From contig JAEYOJ010000102.1 of the NCBI GenBank assembly GCA_023411815.1, positions 99,490 through 163,489 on the forward strand: 64,000 nt of DNA, read 5' to 3'. This stretch comes from Pseudomonadota bacterium. Lineage in GTDB: Bacteria > Desulfobacterota > Desulfovibrionia > Desulfovibrionales > Desulfovibrionaceae. Under the pieces are notes generated by a model. It saw nothing but the letters and a program-made list of their open reading frames with translations, did no database searches and was not told the origin of the DNA. Shown piece after piece: positions 40,531 to 49,415 of this stretch. A program made the position numbers and the translations under genes. Numbering within the stretch: position 1 is the stretch's first letter; the number at the start of each line of letters is the position of its first letter.

Positions 40531-41999
40531 AACGGCCAGTTCCCCCTTTTACTCGCCTGGATGCGCGTCAGGAACACGCGCATGATGCGGTCGTACAACT
40601 CCTCCTTGAGCACGAGGTCCTCGAAGCCCTGTTCGATGCTCGGATTGTCGTTGACCTCGATGACGTAGGCCTGCTTGTCCTTCTGCTTGAGGTCCACCCC
40701 GTACAGGCCGTCGCCCATGAGGTTGGCAGCGCGCAGGGCCGCCTTGAGCACATGGTGGGGCACGAATTCCACGGGCACGGTCTCCACCCTGCCCTCCTTG
40801 ATCCGCCCCGCGCCGTCGCGCTGGATGATCTGCCAATGCCTCCCCGCCATGTAGTACTTGCAAGCGTAGAGCGGCTGGCGGTCCAGCACGCCGATGCGCC
40901 AGTCGAACTCCGAGGGCAGGAACTCCTGCACGATGACCAGGTCGGACTTGTCCAGCAGCCGCTTGAGCGTGGCCAGGAACTCCTTTCCGTCGCGGGCCAT
41001 GCTCACGCCCTGGGAAAATGAGCTGTCTGGCTGCTTGAGGATCACCGGCAGAGTGAACTCGCACAGGGCCTCGTCGATGTTGCGGCTGTGCACGATGAGC
41101 GTCTTGGGCGCGGGCACGTTGTTCTGGCGCAGGACCTCGGCCAGGTAGACCTTGTTGGTGCAGCGCAGGATAGACACCGGGTCGTCGATGACCACCAGCC
41201 CTTCCGAAGCGGCCTTGCGCGCTATGCGGTAGGTGTGGTGGTCCACGCTTGTGGTCTCGCGGATGAACAGGGCGTCGAACTCGAAGATGCGGTCGGCGTC
41301 GTCGCGCGTGATGAGCTCGGCCGCGATGCCCAGACCGGCGGCGGCCTTGACGAAGCGCTGCAGGGCCCGCTCGTTGGAAGGCGGCAGCTTCTCCTCGGGA
41401 TTGTGCAGGATGGCCATGTCGAAGCGTGAAACATGTTTCCTGGGCAGCACGTGGCGCTTGGCCGCGAAAAAGGTGTTGGCCGTCTCCTCGGCGAAGGCCC
41501 GTTCACTCTCGGGTATCTCGCGCACGGCCAGAGACGAGACGTTCTGCAGACGCCAGCCCTTGTCCCAGGAGAAGACCGCCTGCAGGAACGGCGTGGGGAA
41601 GCGCCGGTACAGGTCCATGGCCACGGCCGCATGCAGGCCGCCTGGAGATTTGCCGAAGTAGATGTTGAAGCTGGGCTTCTGCTGCTGATCCAGCCCGTTC
41701 AGGGCCTTGTTGATGCCGTCTTCCAGCTCTTCGGAAGTCAGGCGGATGAGCCCGGAGGATTTCATGTCCTGGATGGTCAGGATGGAAGGGAAGGCTTTGT
41801 GCCCGCGGGCCTCGGCCAGCAGGGAGACGTAGTAGCCCATCGACTGGTAGCGGTAGGAGCGGCAGAGGTTGAAGACCTTGAAGGCCCCGCGTCGACCGCA
41901 CTCCTTGCCCGTCAGGTAGGTCCTGGCCGAAACCGTGTCCACGCCGTCGAAGCGTAGCGGGGACTCCTCGGGATTCTCGATGACCACGAGATTCGACAA
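40527..41999 (-). CDS. RimK-like ATP-grasp ligase with an RLAN-type N-terminal domain
   Basis: 490 residues, TTG 41999 with AGGAGG five bases upstream (the only well-placed start). The N-terminal half (KECGRRGAFKVFNLCRSYRY, FNIYFGKSPGGLHAAVAMDL) is the RimK-like ATP-grasp N-terminal (RLAN) domain. The C-terminal half is ATP-grasp: LIVHSRNIDEALCEFTLPVI, KQPDSSFSQGVSMAR, VIVQEFLPSEFDWRIGVLDR, and a metal-binding end YVIEVNDNPSIEQGFEDLVL. RLAN-ATP-grasp proteins are predicted to form amide bonds in modified peptides or metabolites. It follows a peptidase gene and overlaps the GCS2-like gene. Confidence 0.9.
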   Translation of the reverse strand: MSNLVVIENPEESPLRFDGVDTVSARTYLTGKECGRRGAFKVFNLCRSYRYQSMGYYVSLLAEARGHKAFPSILTIQDMKSSGLIRLTSEELEDGINKALNGLDQQQKPSFNIYFGKSPGGLHAAVAMDLYRRFPTPFLQAVFSWDKGWRLQNVSSLAVREIPESERAFAEETANTFFAAKRHVLPRKHVSRFDMAILHNPEEKLPPSNERALQRFVKAAAGLGIAAELITRDDADRIFEFDALFIRETTSVDHHTYRIARKAASEGLVVIDDPVSILRCTNKVYLAEVLRQNNVPAPKTLIVHSRNIDEALCEFTLPVILKQPDSSFSQGVSMARDGKEFLATLKRLLDKSDLVIVQEFLPSEFDWRIGVLDRQPLYACKYYMAGRHWQIIQRDGAGRIKEGRVETVPVEFVPHHVLKAALRAANLMGDGLYGVDLKQKDKQAYVIEVNDNPSIEQGFEDLVLKEELYDRIMRVFLTRIQASKRGNWPL

Positions 42000-42112
42000 A
42001 AATGCCTCCTCTGTATGGACCCCGAGGAGCCATGCGAATCAGGCAAGCCGTATCCCTAAACCGTCCGACGGCAGGTCGGGACAAAATGGCTCGTCCGCGC
42101 GCACAGACTACC

Positions 42113-43063
42113 TCAGGCCTTTTGGCGTCCTCCGCTCCCGCCTCGCGGCCTGGTCTTGCCGGAAGCGCGTTTCTTACTCTTTTTCCTACCGGCCTGATTC
42201 GCCTGATCAGCCTGTCCCGCCTGGATGAGCGATTGCTCCCGCCGAACGCGGGGCGAGACCTGCTCCCACGGCGCTCTGTCCCCCACCGGAGAGATGTCCG
42301 TCTTGCGCCTGCGCGGCGTCAGCGCGCTGGGGCCTGGCTCACGAAGCCTACTGTCGTCGCGGGGGAGAATGACCAGCAGGTTGGCGTCGTAGGTCACGAT
42401 GCCGAGCATGATGGCGTTGATGAGATGGCTTATGCCCACCTCGTAGAACTGGCTCTGGCCCATGGGATTGGGGCTGAGCGGATCGGCCACGGTCACGCTG
42501 CGCGCCTTGATGTCGTAGCCGGCCAGGACCACAAAATGGCCCGACGGCTGGCCGCGCACGTCGTCGTGCACCAGGCGGTCGCCGAAATCGACTTCGCGGG
42601 CCGAACCATACAGGTAGGTGGAGGATAGGCCCGCCAGCACGGGTATTCCGCGTTTCAGGAACTTGCGCAGCAGGCCGCCGTGCAGGTCCTGGTAGCGGAT
42701 CTCGCCGCCCAGTCGCAGGTAGCGCTGGTAGGCTTCGGTGGCCTCGGCCATGCGCGGGCTCGGCTTGTAGGTGAGCTGCATGGCCAGCTTCTCCAGGAGC
42801 AGGTCCTTGCCGAGCATGAACCAGGTCGGGTCGAAGACGCGCAGGTCGTAGCAGTACGTCACGGCCTTGTAGCCGCGCTCCAGGGCATGGCAGCCGAGCA
42901 TGACAGCCAGCGTGCCGCCGTTTTCCAGGCGTGGCACCTCCCGGATGACCCGTTCCAGGCCGATGTCGTCGCCGTAGTAGTCGTAGACCGCCTGCAGGCT
43001 GGTGGGACCGCAGGTCGAGTCGTCGGGCTGGGCCCCGATCTGGAGATTGATCCTGGCTTCCAT
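42113..43063 (-). CDS. C39/papain-like cysteine peptidase
   Basis: 316 residues. The catalytic Cys lies in AQPDDSTCGPTSLQAVYDYY, and the His in GQPSGHFVVLAGYD with a following Asp in VTVADPLSPNPMG, the C39-like (bacteriocin-processing) peptidase triad. No signal peptide or membrane segment is seen, so it should be cytoplasmic. The C-terminal 60 residues are a Lys/Arg-rich tail (RKKSKKRASGKTRPRGGSGG). It is the first gene of the amidoligase-type cluster, suggesting processing or cleavage of the ligase product or of a tagged protein. A start seven residues upstream (43084) is possible. Confidence 0.82.
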   Translation of the reverse strand: MEARINLQIGAQPDDSTCGPTSLQAVYDYYGDDIGLERVIREVPRLENGGTLAVMLGCHALERGYKAVTYCYDLRVFDPTWFMLGKDLLLEKLAMQLTYKPSPRMAEATEAYQRYLRLGGEIRYQDLHGGLLRKFLKRGIPVLAGLSSTYLYGSAREVDFGDRLVHDDVRGQPSGHFVVLAGYDIKARSVTVADPLSPNPMGQSQFYEVGISHLINAIMLGIVTYDANLLVILPRDDSRLREPGPSALTPRRRKTDISPVGDRAPWEQVSPRVRREQSLIQAGQADQANQAGRKKSKKRASGKTRPRGGSGGRQKA

Positions 43064-43186
43064 GTATCGGCCCACCGGCGGCATTCAGACGCGCCAGCCA
43101 CACATGGCCACAACGGCCGGTCCCTGGGAAAGCGCTGAGCCTGCCGCTGTTCTTGTAGCTTGCCGGCAACCCCGCTGGCAAATCCG

Positions 43187-43885
43187 CTACGATTCTTCCC
43201 GGTACTTGGAGCCGTGGACCAGGAAATAGACGTGCTCGGCGAGGTTGGTGATATGGTCGCCCATGCGCTCCAGGCCGCGCGCCGCGTTCAACAGCCGCGA
43301 AAGGGACTCGCTCAGGCTCTGGTCCTCGCACATGTGCCGGGTAAGCAGGGCGATGAACTCCTTGTACAAGGTGTTCACGGCCTTGTCGCGATGCCAGACG
43401 CGCAGGGCCAGCTCGACATCCTCACGCGCGACGGCCTCCAGGATCTGGGTCAGCATGCTCCCGACCTCGTCGGCCATGAGCCCGAGATGCGCGCGGAAAA
43501 GATCCAGGGCCCGGCCGTCTAGGCGCTGGGTCATCTTGGCCAGGTTGGAGCAGTAGTCGCCCATGCGTTCCAGGTCCGTGGCGAGCTTGCCCGCGACGAT
43601 GACAGCGCGCAGGTCCTGGGCCATGGGGTTGCGCAGGGCCAGCAGACGGAGCGTGTTCTCGTCGATGCTGTCCTCCAGGGCGTTCACCTCGTCGTCCATG
43701 GCCCGCGCGGCGGCCGCGGCGTCGGCGTCCCGCTCCTTGACGGCCCTGGTCGCCAGCTTGAGCTGCTCGCCGACCTTGCAGCCCATGGTCAGGACCAGAT
43801 GCGATAATTTGTCCAGTTCACGATCGAATTCCTTGACCGTGTGCCCCTTGCGCTCTCGGCCGGGCGTCTCAGTCTTGCCGGGCAT
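43187..43885 (-). CDS. phoU: Phosphate transport/Pho regulon modulator PhoU
   Basis: 232 residues in two PhoU repeats. ELDKLSHLVLTMGCKVGEQL and ATDLERMGDYCSNLAKMTQR are the first, and ARGLERMGDHITNLAEHVYF closes the second. The repeats hold the metal-binding E/DxxxD and ERxGD motifs. PhoU restrains the Pho kinase when phosphate is plentiful. The start is ATG 43885, with GGAG upstream, rather than TTG 43891. It is encoded 11 bases after pstB, but the pstSCA permease genes are not adjacent. Confidence 0.94.
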   Translation of the reverse strand: MPGKTETPGRERKGHTVKEFDRELDKLSHLVLTMGCKVGEQLKLATRAVKERDADAAAAARAMDDEVNALEDSIDENTLRLLALRNPMAQDLRAVIVAGKLATDLERMGDYCSNLAKMTQRLDGRALDLFRAHLGLMADEVGSMLTQILEAVAREDVELALRVWHRDKAVNTLYKEFIALLTRHMCEDQSLSESLSRLLNAARGLERMGDHITNLAEHVYFLVHGSKYREES

Positions 43886-43896
43886 GACCAAATCTC

Positions 43897-44718
43897 CTAT
43901 CCGAACCTGCCGGTAATATAGTCCTGGGTCAGGGCCGCCCTGGGACTGGTGAACACGACGTCCGTACGCCCGTGCTCAATGATCCTGCCCAGGTACATGA
44001 AGGCCGTGTTGTCCGAAACGCGCGCGGCCTGCTGCATGTTATGCGTGACTATGACCACGGTGTACCTGCCGCGCAAGGCGCCGATGAGGTCTTCTATCGC
44101 GGCCGTGGCCCTCGGGTCCAGAGCCGAGCAGGGCTCGTCCATGAGCAGGATCTCGGGCCGCGTGACGATGGCCCTGGCGATGCACAGGCGCTGCTGCTGT
44201 CCGCCGGACAGGCTCAGCGCATCGGCCTTCAGCCTGTCCCTGACCTCCGCCCATAAACCGGCGTCCCGCAAGGCCCGCTCGGCCGCCTCCAGCAACGCTC
44301 GTTTTCCGGGCCGCGCGGTCAGTTCCAGGGGATAGGTCACGTTGGCCAGGATGGAACGCGGAAAGGGGTTGGGTTTCTGGAAGACCATGCCCATGCGCCT
44401 GCGCAGTTCGGTCACGTCCACGTCCTGGTCGTACACGTTCTTGCCCGCCAGGCGGATCTCCCCGCGCACGCGCACGCCCCTGACGAGATCGTTCATGCGG
44501 TTCATGGCCCGGATGAGCGTGGACTTGCCGCAGCCCGACGGGCCGATGAGCGCCGTGACCAGTCCTTTCTGCAGGTCCAGGCCGTTGTCGAAAAGCGCCT
44601 GCTTGTCCCCGTACCAGAGACAGAATCGGTCCACCTCCAAGGCCGCGCCCTCCGGGCTGGCCAGATGGTGATGGATGGTCTCTCGCGGCAGACCCGGGGC
44701 CTGGCCATGGTCGATCAT
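43897..44718 (-). CDS. pstB: Phosphate ABC transporter ATP-binding protein
   Basis: 273 residues. Walker A IGPSGCGKSTLIRAMNRMND, Q-loop MGMVFQKPNPFPRSILANVT, signature SLSGGQQQRLCIARAIVTRP, Walker B ILLMDEPCSALDPRATAAIE and the H-loop VIVTHNMQQAARVSDNTAFM are diagnostic of PstB. The MNRMNDL and FQKPNPFP blocks are hallmarks of the family. It energises high-affinity phosphate import, whose permeases and binding protein must be elsewhere. It is in an operon with phoU. No clear Pho box is seen in the 125 bases upstream, only a candidate -10 TATACT. Confidence 0.95.
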   Translation of the reverse strand: MIDHGQAPGLPRETIHHHLASPEGAALEVDRFCLWYGDKQALFDNGLDLQKGLVTALIGPSGCGKSTLIRAMNRMNDLVRGVRVRGEIRLAGKNVYDQDVDVTELRRRMGMVFQKPNPFPRSILANVTYPLELTARPGKRALLEAAERALRDAGLWAEVRDRLKADALSLSGGQQQRLCIARAIVTRPEILLMDEPCSALDPRATAAIEDLIGALRGRYTVVIVTHNMQQAARVSDNTAFMYLGRIIEHGRTDVVFTSPRAALTQDYITGRFG

Positions 44719-44843
44719 GCCTGTTTCCTGTGGCCGGCTGCCGGAGCCGGCGTGACTTGCAGCGAGTATAGCAGATTCATTGCCGGAAGTGTCGCGGAAA
44801 GGTGACGGGAAATGCCGGATGACGGCCTTGGCCGAACGGGCTT

Positions 44844-45320
44844 TCAGCCGCCCTTGGTGATGGCGATCTTCCCGACGATGGCGCGGAACTCCTCGGGCGA
44901 CAGGAGGCCTTCGTGGCTGTGCACCAGCCTGCGCCGGCTGTCATAAAAATCCGTGCGCGGCACGGAGGTGACGCCCAGTACGCTCATCATGTCCTCCTGG
45001 GCCAGATAGCTCGGGAAAGTGAGGGCCAGACGCTCCCTGGCCCGGTCATGCGCCTTGGGATCGTAGTCGAAGGACACGGCGAAGAGGGTCAGCTCCTGGG
45101 ACGGATAGGCCGCGCGCATGGCCTTGAGCGTGGGCATCTCGGTCAGGCAGGGCCCGCACCAGCTGGCCCAGTAGTTCACGACCACGATCTTTCCCCGGGC
45201 CTGAGCCAGCAGGTCCTCCAAGCCATCCTGGGTAAGACGTCCGCCTTCTCCGCCGAGGGCGGACGAGACGAGGGTCAGGAGAAATACGAGATTCAGAATC
45301 AGGACCCGGCAAAGCCTCAT
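44844..45320 (-). CDS. Secreted or periplasmic TlpA-like thioredoxin
   Basis: 158 residues. A signal peptide (MRLCRVLILNLVFLLTLVSS, cleavage near ALGGE) precedes a thioredoxin fold with the active site VVVNYWASWCGPCLTEMPTL, TLFAVSFDYDP and the cis-Pro loop GVTSVPRTDFYD. TlpA/ResA-like proteins reduce disulfides, for example of apocytochromes, outside the cytoplasm. No cytochrome genes lie near. It is upstream of pstB on the same strand with a 125-base gap, and divergent from transketolase. Confidence 0.9.
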   Translation of the reverse strand: MRLCRVLILNLVFLLTLVSSALGGEGGRLTQDGLEDLLAQARGKIVVVNYWASWCGPCLTEMPTLKAMRAAYPSQELTLFAVSFDYDPKAHDRARERLALTFPSYLAQEDMMSVLGVTSVPRTDFYDSRRRLVHSHEGLLSPEEFRAIVGKIAITKGG

Positions 45321-45587
45321 GGGGTCTCCATGTCACGGCAGGGCCGCGAGGTTGGTTAATTGAATCCAATAAGCACGCAGTTTCAACCGCGCAATCCCTA
45401 CGGGCTTGCTCTGAATTTGGACCAGGGCCGCTTCCTTGCAATTTCTAGACAAACTCCGTCTCCCCGGCTACAAAGACCCGGCCTGACTCCCGCCGAACCA
45501 GCCGCACGCCGTATCCGGCCGTCAATGATACGGCCTGGCCGCCACGCTGCGGCAACTCCGGCACGACACGATTGGAGGAATTCCCGC

Positions 45588-47594
45588 ATGCCTACCCGCA
45601 GAGAACTGGCCAACGCCGTACGCGCCCTGTCCATGGACGCCATCCAGAAGGCCAAATCCGGCCACCCCGGCGCCCCGCTGGGCATGGCTGATATCGCCGA
45701 AGTCTTGTGGAACGATTTCCTGCGCCACAACCCGGCCAACCCGAACTGGTACGACCGCGACCGTTTCGTGTTCTCCAACGGCCACGGATCAATGCTCCAG
45801 TACGCCCTGCTGCATTTGTCGGGCTACGACCTGACCATGGAGGACCTCAAGCGCTTCCGCCAGCTCGGCTCCCGCACGCCCGGCCACCCTGAGCGCGGCG
45901 TGACGCCCGGCGTGGAGTCCACATCCGGACCGTTGGGCCAGGGCATCGCCATGGCCGTAGGCATGGCCATGGCCGAGCGCATGCTCGCAGCGATATTCAA
46001 CCGCGACGGCTTCCCCGTGGTGGACCACTACACTTACGTGTTTATGGGCGACGGCTGCATGATGGAGGGCATCTCGCACGAGACCTGCTCCCTGGCCGGC
46101 ACTCTGGGGCTGGGCAAGCTCATCGCTGTCTATGACGACAACGGAATTTCCATCGACGGCCGGCTGGGCGGCTGGTTCGGCGACGATACGCCCGCGCGCT
46201 TCGAGGCCTACGGCTGGCATGTGGTGCGCGGCGTGGACGGCCACGACGCCGAGGCCGTGCGCAAGGCTCTGGATGAAGCCAGATCCGTGACCGACAAGCC
46301 CTCCCTGGTGTGCTGCAAGACGATCATCGGCTTCGGCGCGCCCAATGTCTGCGGCACCTCGGGCTGCCACGGCTCGCCCCTGGGCGAGAAGGAAATCGCC
46401 GCGGCCCGCGAGTTTCTGGGCTGGAATCACCCGCCCTTCGAAATTCCCCAGGACGTCTACACCGGCTGGGACGCGAAGAAGAAGGGTTCGCAGCTCGAAT
46501 CCGCCTGGGCCGCCATGTTCGACGCCTACAAGGCCAAGTACCCCGAGCTGGCCGCCGAGTTCATCCGGCGCATGGACGGCGACCTGCCCGTCAACTTCGA
46601 CCTCAAGTCCGAGGAGCTCGTCGCGGGCTCCGCGGCCAAGGCCGAAAAGCTGGCCACGCGCGTATCCTCCAAGAAGGCCCTGGACGGCTTCGGCGCTCTG
46701 CTGCCCGAGCTGTTCGGCGCTTCGGCCGACCTGACCCCCTCCAACGGCACCTTCCATGCCGGCTCCAGGGCCATCAACGCCAAGGGCGGCCAGGATTTCG
46801 ACTTCACGGGCAACTACCTGCACTGCGGCGTGCGCGAGTTCGCCATGGCCGCGTTGCAGAACGGGATGGCCCTGCACGGCGGCTTCATCCCCTACGGCGG
46901 CACGTTCCTGGTCTTCTCGGACTACATGCGCAACGCCATCCGCCTAGCCGCGCTCATGAAGACCCGCTCAATCTTCGTGCTGACCCACGACTCCATCGGC
47001 GTGGGCGAGGACGGCCCCACGCACCAGCCCGTGGAGCACACCGCCTCCCTGCGGCTCATCCCGGACTTGGACGTGTGGAGGCCCTGCGATGCAGTGGAGA
47101 CGTCCGTAGCCTGGAAGCTCGCCCTGGAGCGCCGCGACGGCCCCAGCGCCATGATCCTCTCGCGCCAGGACCTGCCGCACCAGGAGCGCGACAGCCTGAC
47201 CATGGGTGCCATCGCCCGCGGCGGCTACATCCTCAAGGATTGCCAGGGCACGCCCGAGGTCATCCTGCTGGCCACCGGCTCCGAGGTTGGACTGGTCATG
47301 GACGCGGCCAAGGCCCTGGAGGCCCAAGGACGCAAAGCGCGCGTGGTGTCCATGCCCTGCGTGGAGCTGTTCGAGCGCCAGCCGGCCGAATACCGCGAGC
47401 TGGTGCTGCCGCCCAAGGTCCGCGCCCGCGTGGCTGTGGAGGCCGGCGTGAGCGCGTCGTGGCACGCCTACGCTCCCGTGGTCGTGGGCATGGACCGCTT
47501 TGGCGAGTCCGCGCCCGGCGGAGTGCTCTTCCCGCACTTCGGCTTCACTGTCGAAGCCGTGCTGGCCGCCGTAACCAAGGTCTTGTCCGCTTAG
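45588..47594 (+). CDS. tkt: Transketolase
   Basis: 668 residues, ATG 45588 with GGAGG eight bases upstream. The thiamine-diphosphate site is present: GHPGAPLGMADIAEVLW, SNGHGSMLQYALLHLSGYDL, TPGVESTSGPLGQGIAMAVG and the metal-binding GDGCMMEGISHE. The central domain has LTHDSIGVGEDGPTHQPVEH, and GPSAMILSRQDLP leads into the C-terminal domain. It transfers two-carbon ketol units in the pentose phosphate pathway. It stands alone with a strong hairpin after it. Confidence 0.97.
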   Translation: MPTRRELANAVRALSMDAIQKAKSGHPGAPLGMADIAEVLWNDFLRHNPANPNWYDRDRFVFSNGHGSMLQYALLHLSGYDLTMEDLKRFRQLGSRTPGHPERGVTPGVESTSGPLGQGIAMAVGMAMAERMLAAIFNRDGFPVVDHYTYVFMGDGCMMEGISHETCSLAGTLGLGKLIAVYDDNGISIDGRLGGWFGDDTPARFEAYGWHVVRGVDGHDAEAVRKALDEARSVTDKPSLVCCKTIIGFGAPNVCGTSGCHGSPLGEKEIAAAREFLGWNHPPFEIPQDVYTGWDAKKKGSQLESAWAAMFDAYKAKYPELAAEFIRRMDGDLPVNFDLKSEELVAGSAAKAEKLATRVSSKKALDGFGALLPELFGASADLTPSNGTFHAGSRAINAKGGQDFDFTGNYLHCGVREFAMAALQNGMALHGGFIPYGGTFLVFSDYMRNAIRLAALMKTRSIFVLTHDSIGVGEDGPTHQPVEHTASLRLIPDLDVWRPCDAVETSVAWKLALERRDGPSAMILSRQDLPHQERDSLTMGAIARGGYILKDCQGTPEVILLATGSEVGLVMDAAKALEAQGRKARVVSMPCVELFERQPAEYRELVLPPKVRARVAVEAGVSASWHAYAPVVVGMDRFGESAPGGVLFPHFGFTVEAVLAAVTKVLSA

Positions 47595-47618
47595 GGCCAA
47601 ACAGTGTAGGATTTCATC

Positions 47619-47651
47619 CCCCGGCTGTCGTCATGTCGGCGACAGCCGGGG
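47619..47651 (+). terminator. Hairpin after transketolase
   Basis: 12-bp stem CCCCGGCTGTCG / CGACAGCCGGGG with a nine-base loop, 24 bases after the stop codon; only a weak T tail. Confidence 0.65.
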
Positions 47652-47723
47652 CTTGACCACCACTTCAGCCCGGAACGCCCCCGAAGGCTTCCCGGAGCGT
47701 CCCCGCGACGCGGACGAGGGAGC

Positions 47724-48854
47724 ATGACCACTCCGCTCAATTTCGCCTTTCTCAGGTCCGAGCCCGCTCCTCCCAACGGCCGGAGCGTGGCCATCCTCGG
47801 CGCCGGGCCAAGCGGCCTGTTCGCTGCCGGCTATCTGGCCTGCCTGGGCTATCAGGTCGATGTCTACGACAAGCTGCCCAGGGCAGGCGGACTCATGGTC
47901 TTTGGCATCCCCAGTTTCCGCCTGCCCGCCGAGCGCATCGAGGCAGGCGTGCGCAGGCTCGAGCGCCAGTTCGGCGTGAACTTCAACCTGCGCACCAAGG
48001 TCTGCTGCAGCGCGCCCCTGCACGAGGAGGCCGGCGACCACTTCTCGGCCGACATGCGCAGCCTGGGCGAGCTGGTGGAAAAGCACGACGCGGTCATGGT
48101 CTGCACGGGCTCCTGGCGCTCGCGGCGCATGAATGTTCCGGGCGAGAACCTGCGCGGCGTGCTTTCGGGACTGGAGTTCCTCTTTCCCATCCGCGCGGCC
48201 CGCTTCGGCGCTCCCGGAGTCAGGATTCCCGACGTGGCCGGCAAGAACGTGGCCGTGGTCGGCGCGGGCCATTCGGCCATCGACGTGGTGCAGAGCGCCC
48301 TCAAGCTCGGCGCGGCCAAGGTCACCCTGCTCTACCGCCGCACGGTGCGCGAGGCGCCCTGCGGAGCCTTCGAGATCGACAAGGTGCGCTCGCTGGGAGC
48401 CGAGTGGCGCGAATTGGCCACGCCCGTGCGCGTGCTAGGAGCACGCGGCGTGGAAGGGCTGGAAATCCTGCAGTGCCGTCTGGGCGACCCGGACGAGCAC
48501 GGCCGGCGCTGCCCCATCCCGGAGAAGGGAAAGACCGAGATCATCCCCTGCGACATGGTCGTGGCGGCCATCGGCGAGGTTCCCACGCCGCCCTTCCCCA
48601 AGGAGCTCGGCCTGGAGGACGTAAAGAAGGGCGACGTGCGCTGGCTGCACATGACGCGCGTTCCCAACGTATTCGTGGCCGGGGACGCCCTGACCGGCCC
48701 GAGCAAGATCGGCAAGGCCGTGTACAGCGGCCTGCGGGCCGCGCGCGCCCTTGCCAACTGGCTGGACCTCAAGGCCGGCGGCCGCGAGGCCGAGTTCAGC
48801 GCCGGCCTGATGCACGCGAACGGCCAGGCAGACAACGGCGGGAGGCAGCCGTGA
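47724..48854 (+). CDS. GltD-like NAD(P)/FAD oxidoreductase
   Basis: 376 residues. FAD-binding GAGPSGLFAAGYLACLGYQV near residue 26, RAGGLMVFGIPSFRLPAERI, and the NAD(P)-binding GAGHSAIDVVQSALKLGAAK with LYRRT. The end VPNVFVAGDALTGPSKIGKA binds FAD. It resembles the small subunit of glutamate synthase and related ferredoxin/NADPH oxidoreductases, but the N-terminal [4Fe-4S] domain is absent, so the electrons probably pass through the ferredoxin-like protein encoded next. The coupled GTGA overlap with that gene supports a complex. Confidence 0.9.
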   Translation: MTTPLNFAFLRSEPAPPNGRSVAILGAGPSGLFAAGYLACLGYQVDVYDKLPRAGGLMVFGIPSFRLPAERIEAGVRRLERQFGVNFNLRTKVCCSAPLHEEAGDHFSADMRSLGELVEKHDAVMVCTGSWRSRRMNVPGENLRGVLSGLEFLFPIRAARFGAPGVRIPDVAGKNVAVVGAGHSAIDVVQSALKLGAAKVTLLYRRTVREAPCGAFEIDKVRSLGAEWRELATPVRVLGARGVEGLEILQCRLGDPDEHGRRCPIPEKGKTEIIPCDMVVAAIGEVPTPPFPKELGLEDVKKGDVRWLHMTRVPNVFVAGDALTGPSKIGKAVYSGLRAARALANWLDLKAGGREAEFSAGLMHANGQADNGGRQP

Positions 48855-49411
48855 CCAAGACCCACGCCGCGCCCTGCGGACTCGCGTCGGCAATGACCGA
48901 CGAACGCAAAACGCTGTACATCGACTATTCCGTGTGCATCGGCTGCGAGACCTGCGAGGCGGTCTGCCGCTTCGTCTACGACAGGCCGCGCATCCAGATG
49001 ACCTGCACCACCGAAGGCATCGCCGTGCCGCTCTACTGTCGTCACTGCGACAATCCGAAATGCGCCAACGCCTGCCCGCGCGGGGCCCTGACCAAGGACG
49101 CCCAGGGCGCGGTCATCCTGCAGCAGATGCTCTGCCGCGGTTGCGAGACGCGCAACTGCGTCGTGGCCTGCCCCTACTCGGCCATGCTGCTGACCGACAC
49201 GGGCGTGGCCGTGACCAAGTGCGACATGTGCATAACCCGCCGGGCCGTGGGCCTCGGCCCGGCCTGCGCCGAAGCTTGTCCGGCCGGGGCGATACTGTAC
49301 GTGGAGCGCGGCAGGCTGGCCGAAACCGTCACGCCTGAAGCCGCCGAGGCCGAGGCGCGCGTCCTGGCGCATCTGCGACCGACTTTGCGCGACAAGCCTT
49401 CAAAGGGTTAA
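48851..49411 (+). CDS. Ferredoxin-like protein with four [4Fe-4S] motifs
   Basis: 186 residues from GTG 48851, with GGAGG five bases upstream, overlapping the previous stop (GTGA). Sixteen Cys are arranged as four clusters: CIGCETCEAVC, CRHCDNPKCANAC, CRGCETRNCVVACPYS and CDMC ... CAEACP. This DmsB/HydN/HycB-like layout carries electrons to or from a partner oxidoreductase. A second start, ATG 48893, would drop 14 residues. The partner is most likely the GltD-like flavoprotein upstream. Confidence 0.92.
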   Translation: MTKTHAAPCGLASAMTDERKTLYIDYSVCIGCETCEAVCRFVYDRPRIQMTCTTEGIAVPLYCRHCDNPKCANACPRGALTKDAQGAVILQQMLCRGCETRNCVVACPYSAMLLTDTGVAVTKCDMCITRRAVGLGPACAEACPAGAILYVERGRLAETVTPEAAEAEARVLAHLRPTLRDKPSKG

Positions 49412-49415
49412 TCGC

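Noticed and set aside
44719..44843. A Pho box upstream of pstB
   Set aside because: Only weak GTCAC/GACAC direct-repeat similarity; not enough to call a PhoB site.
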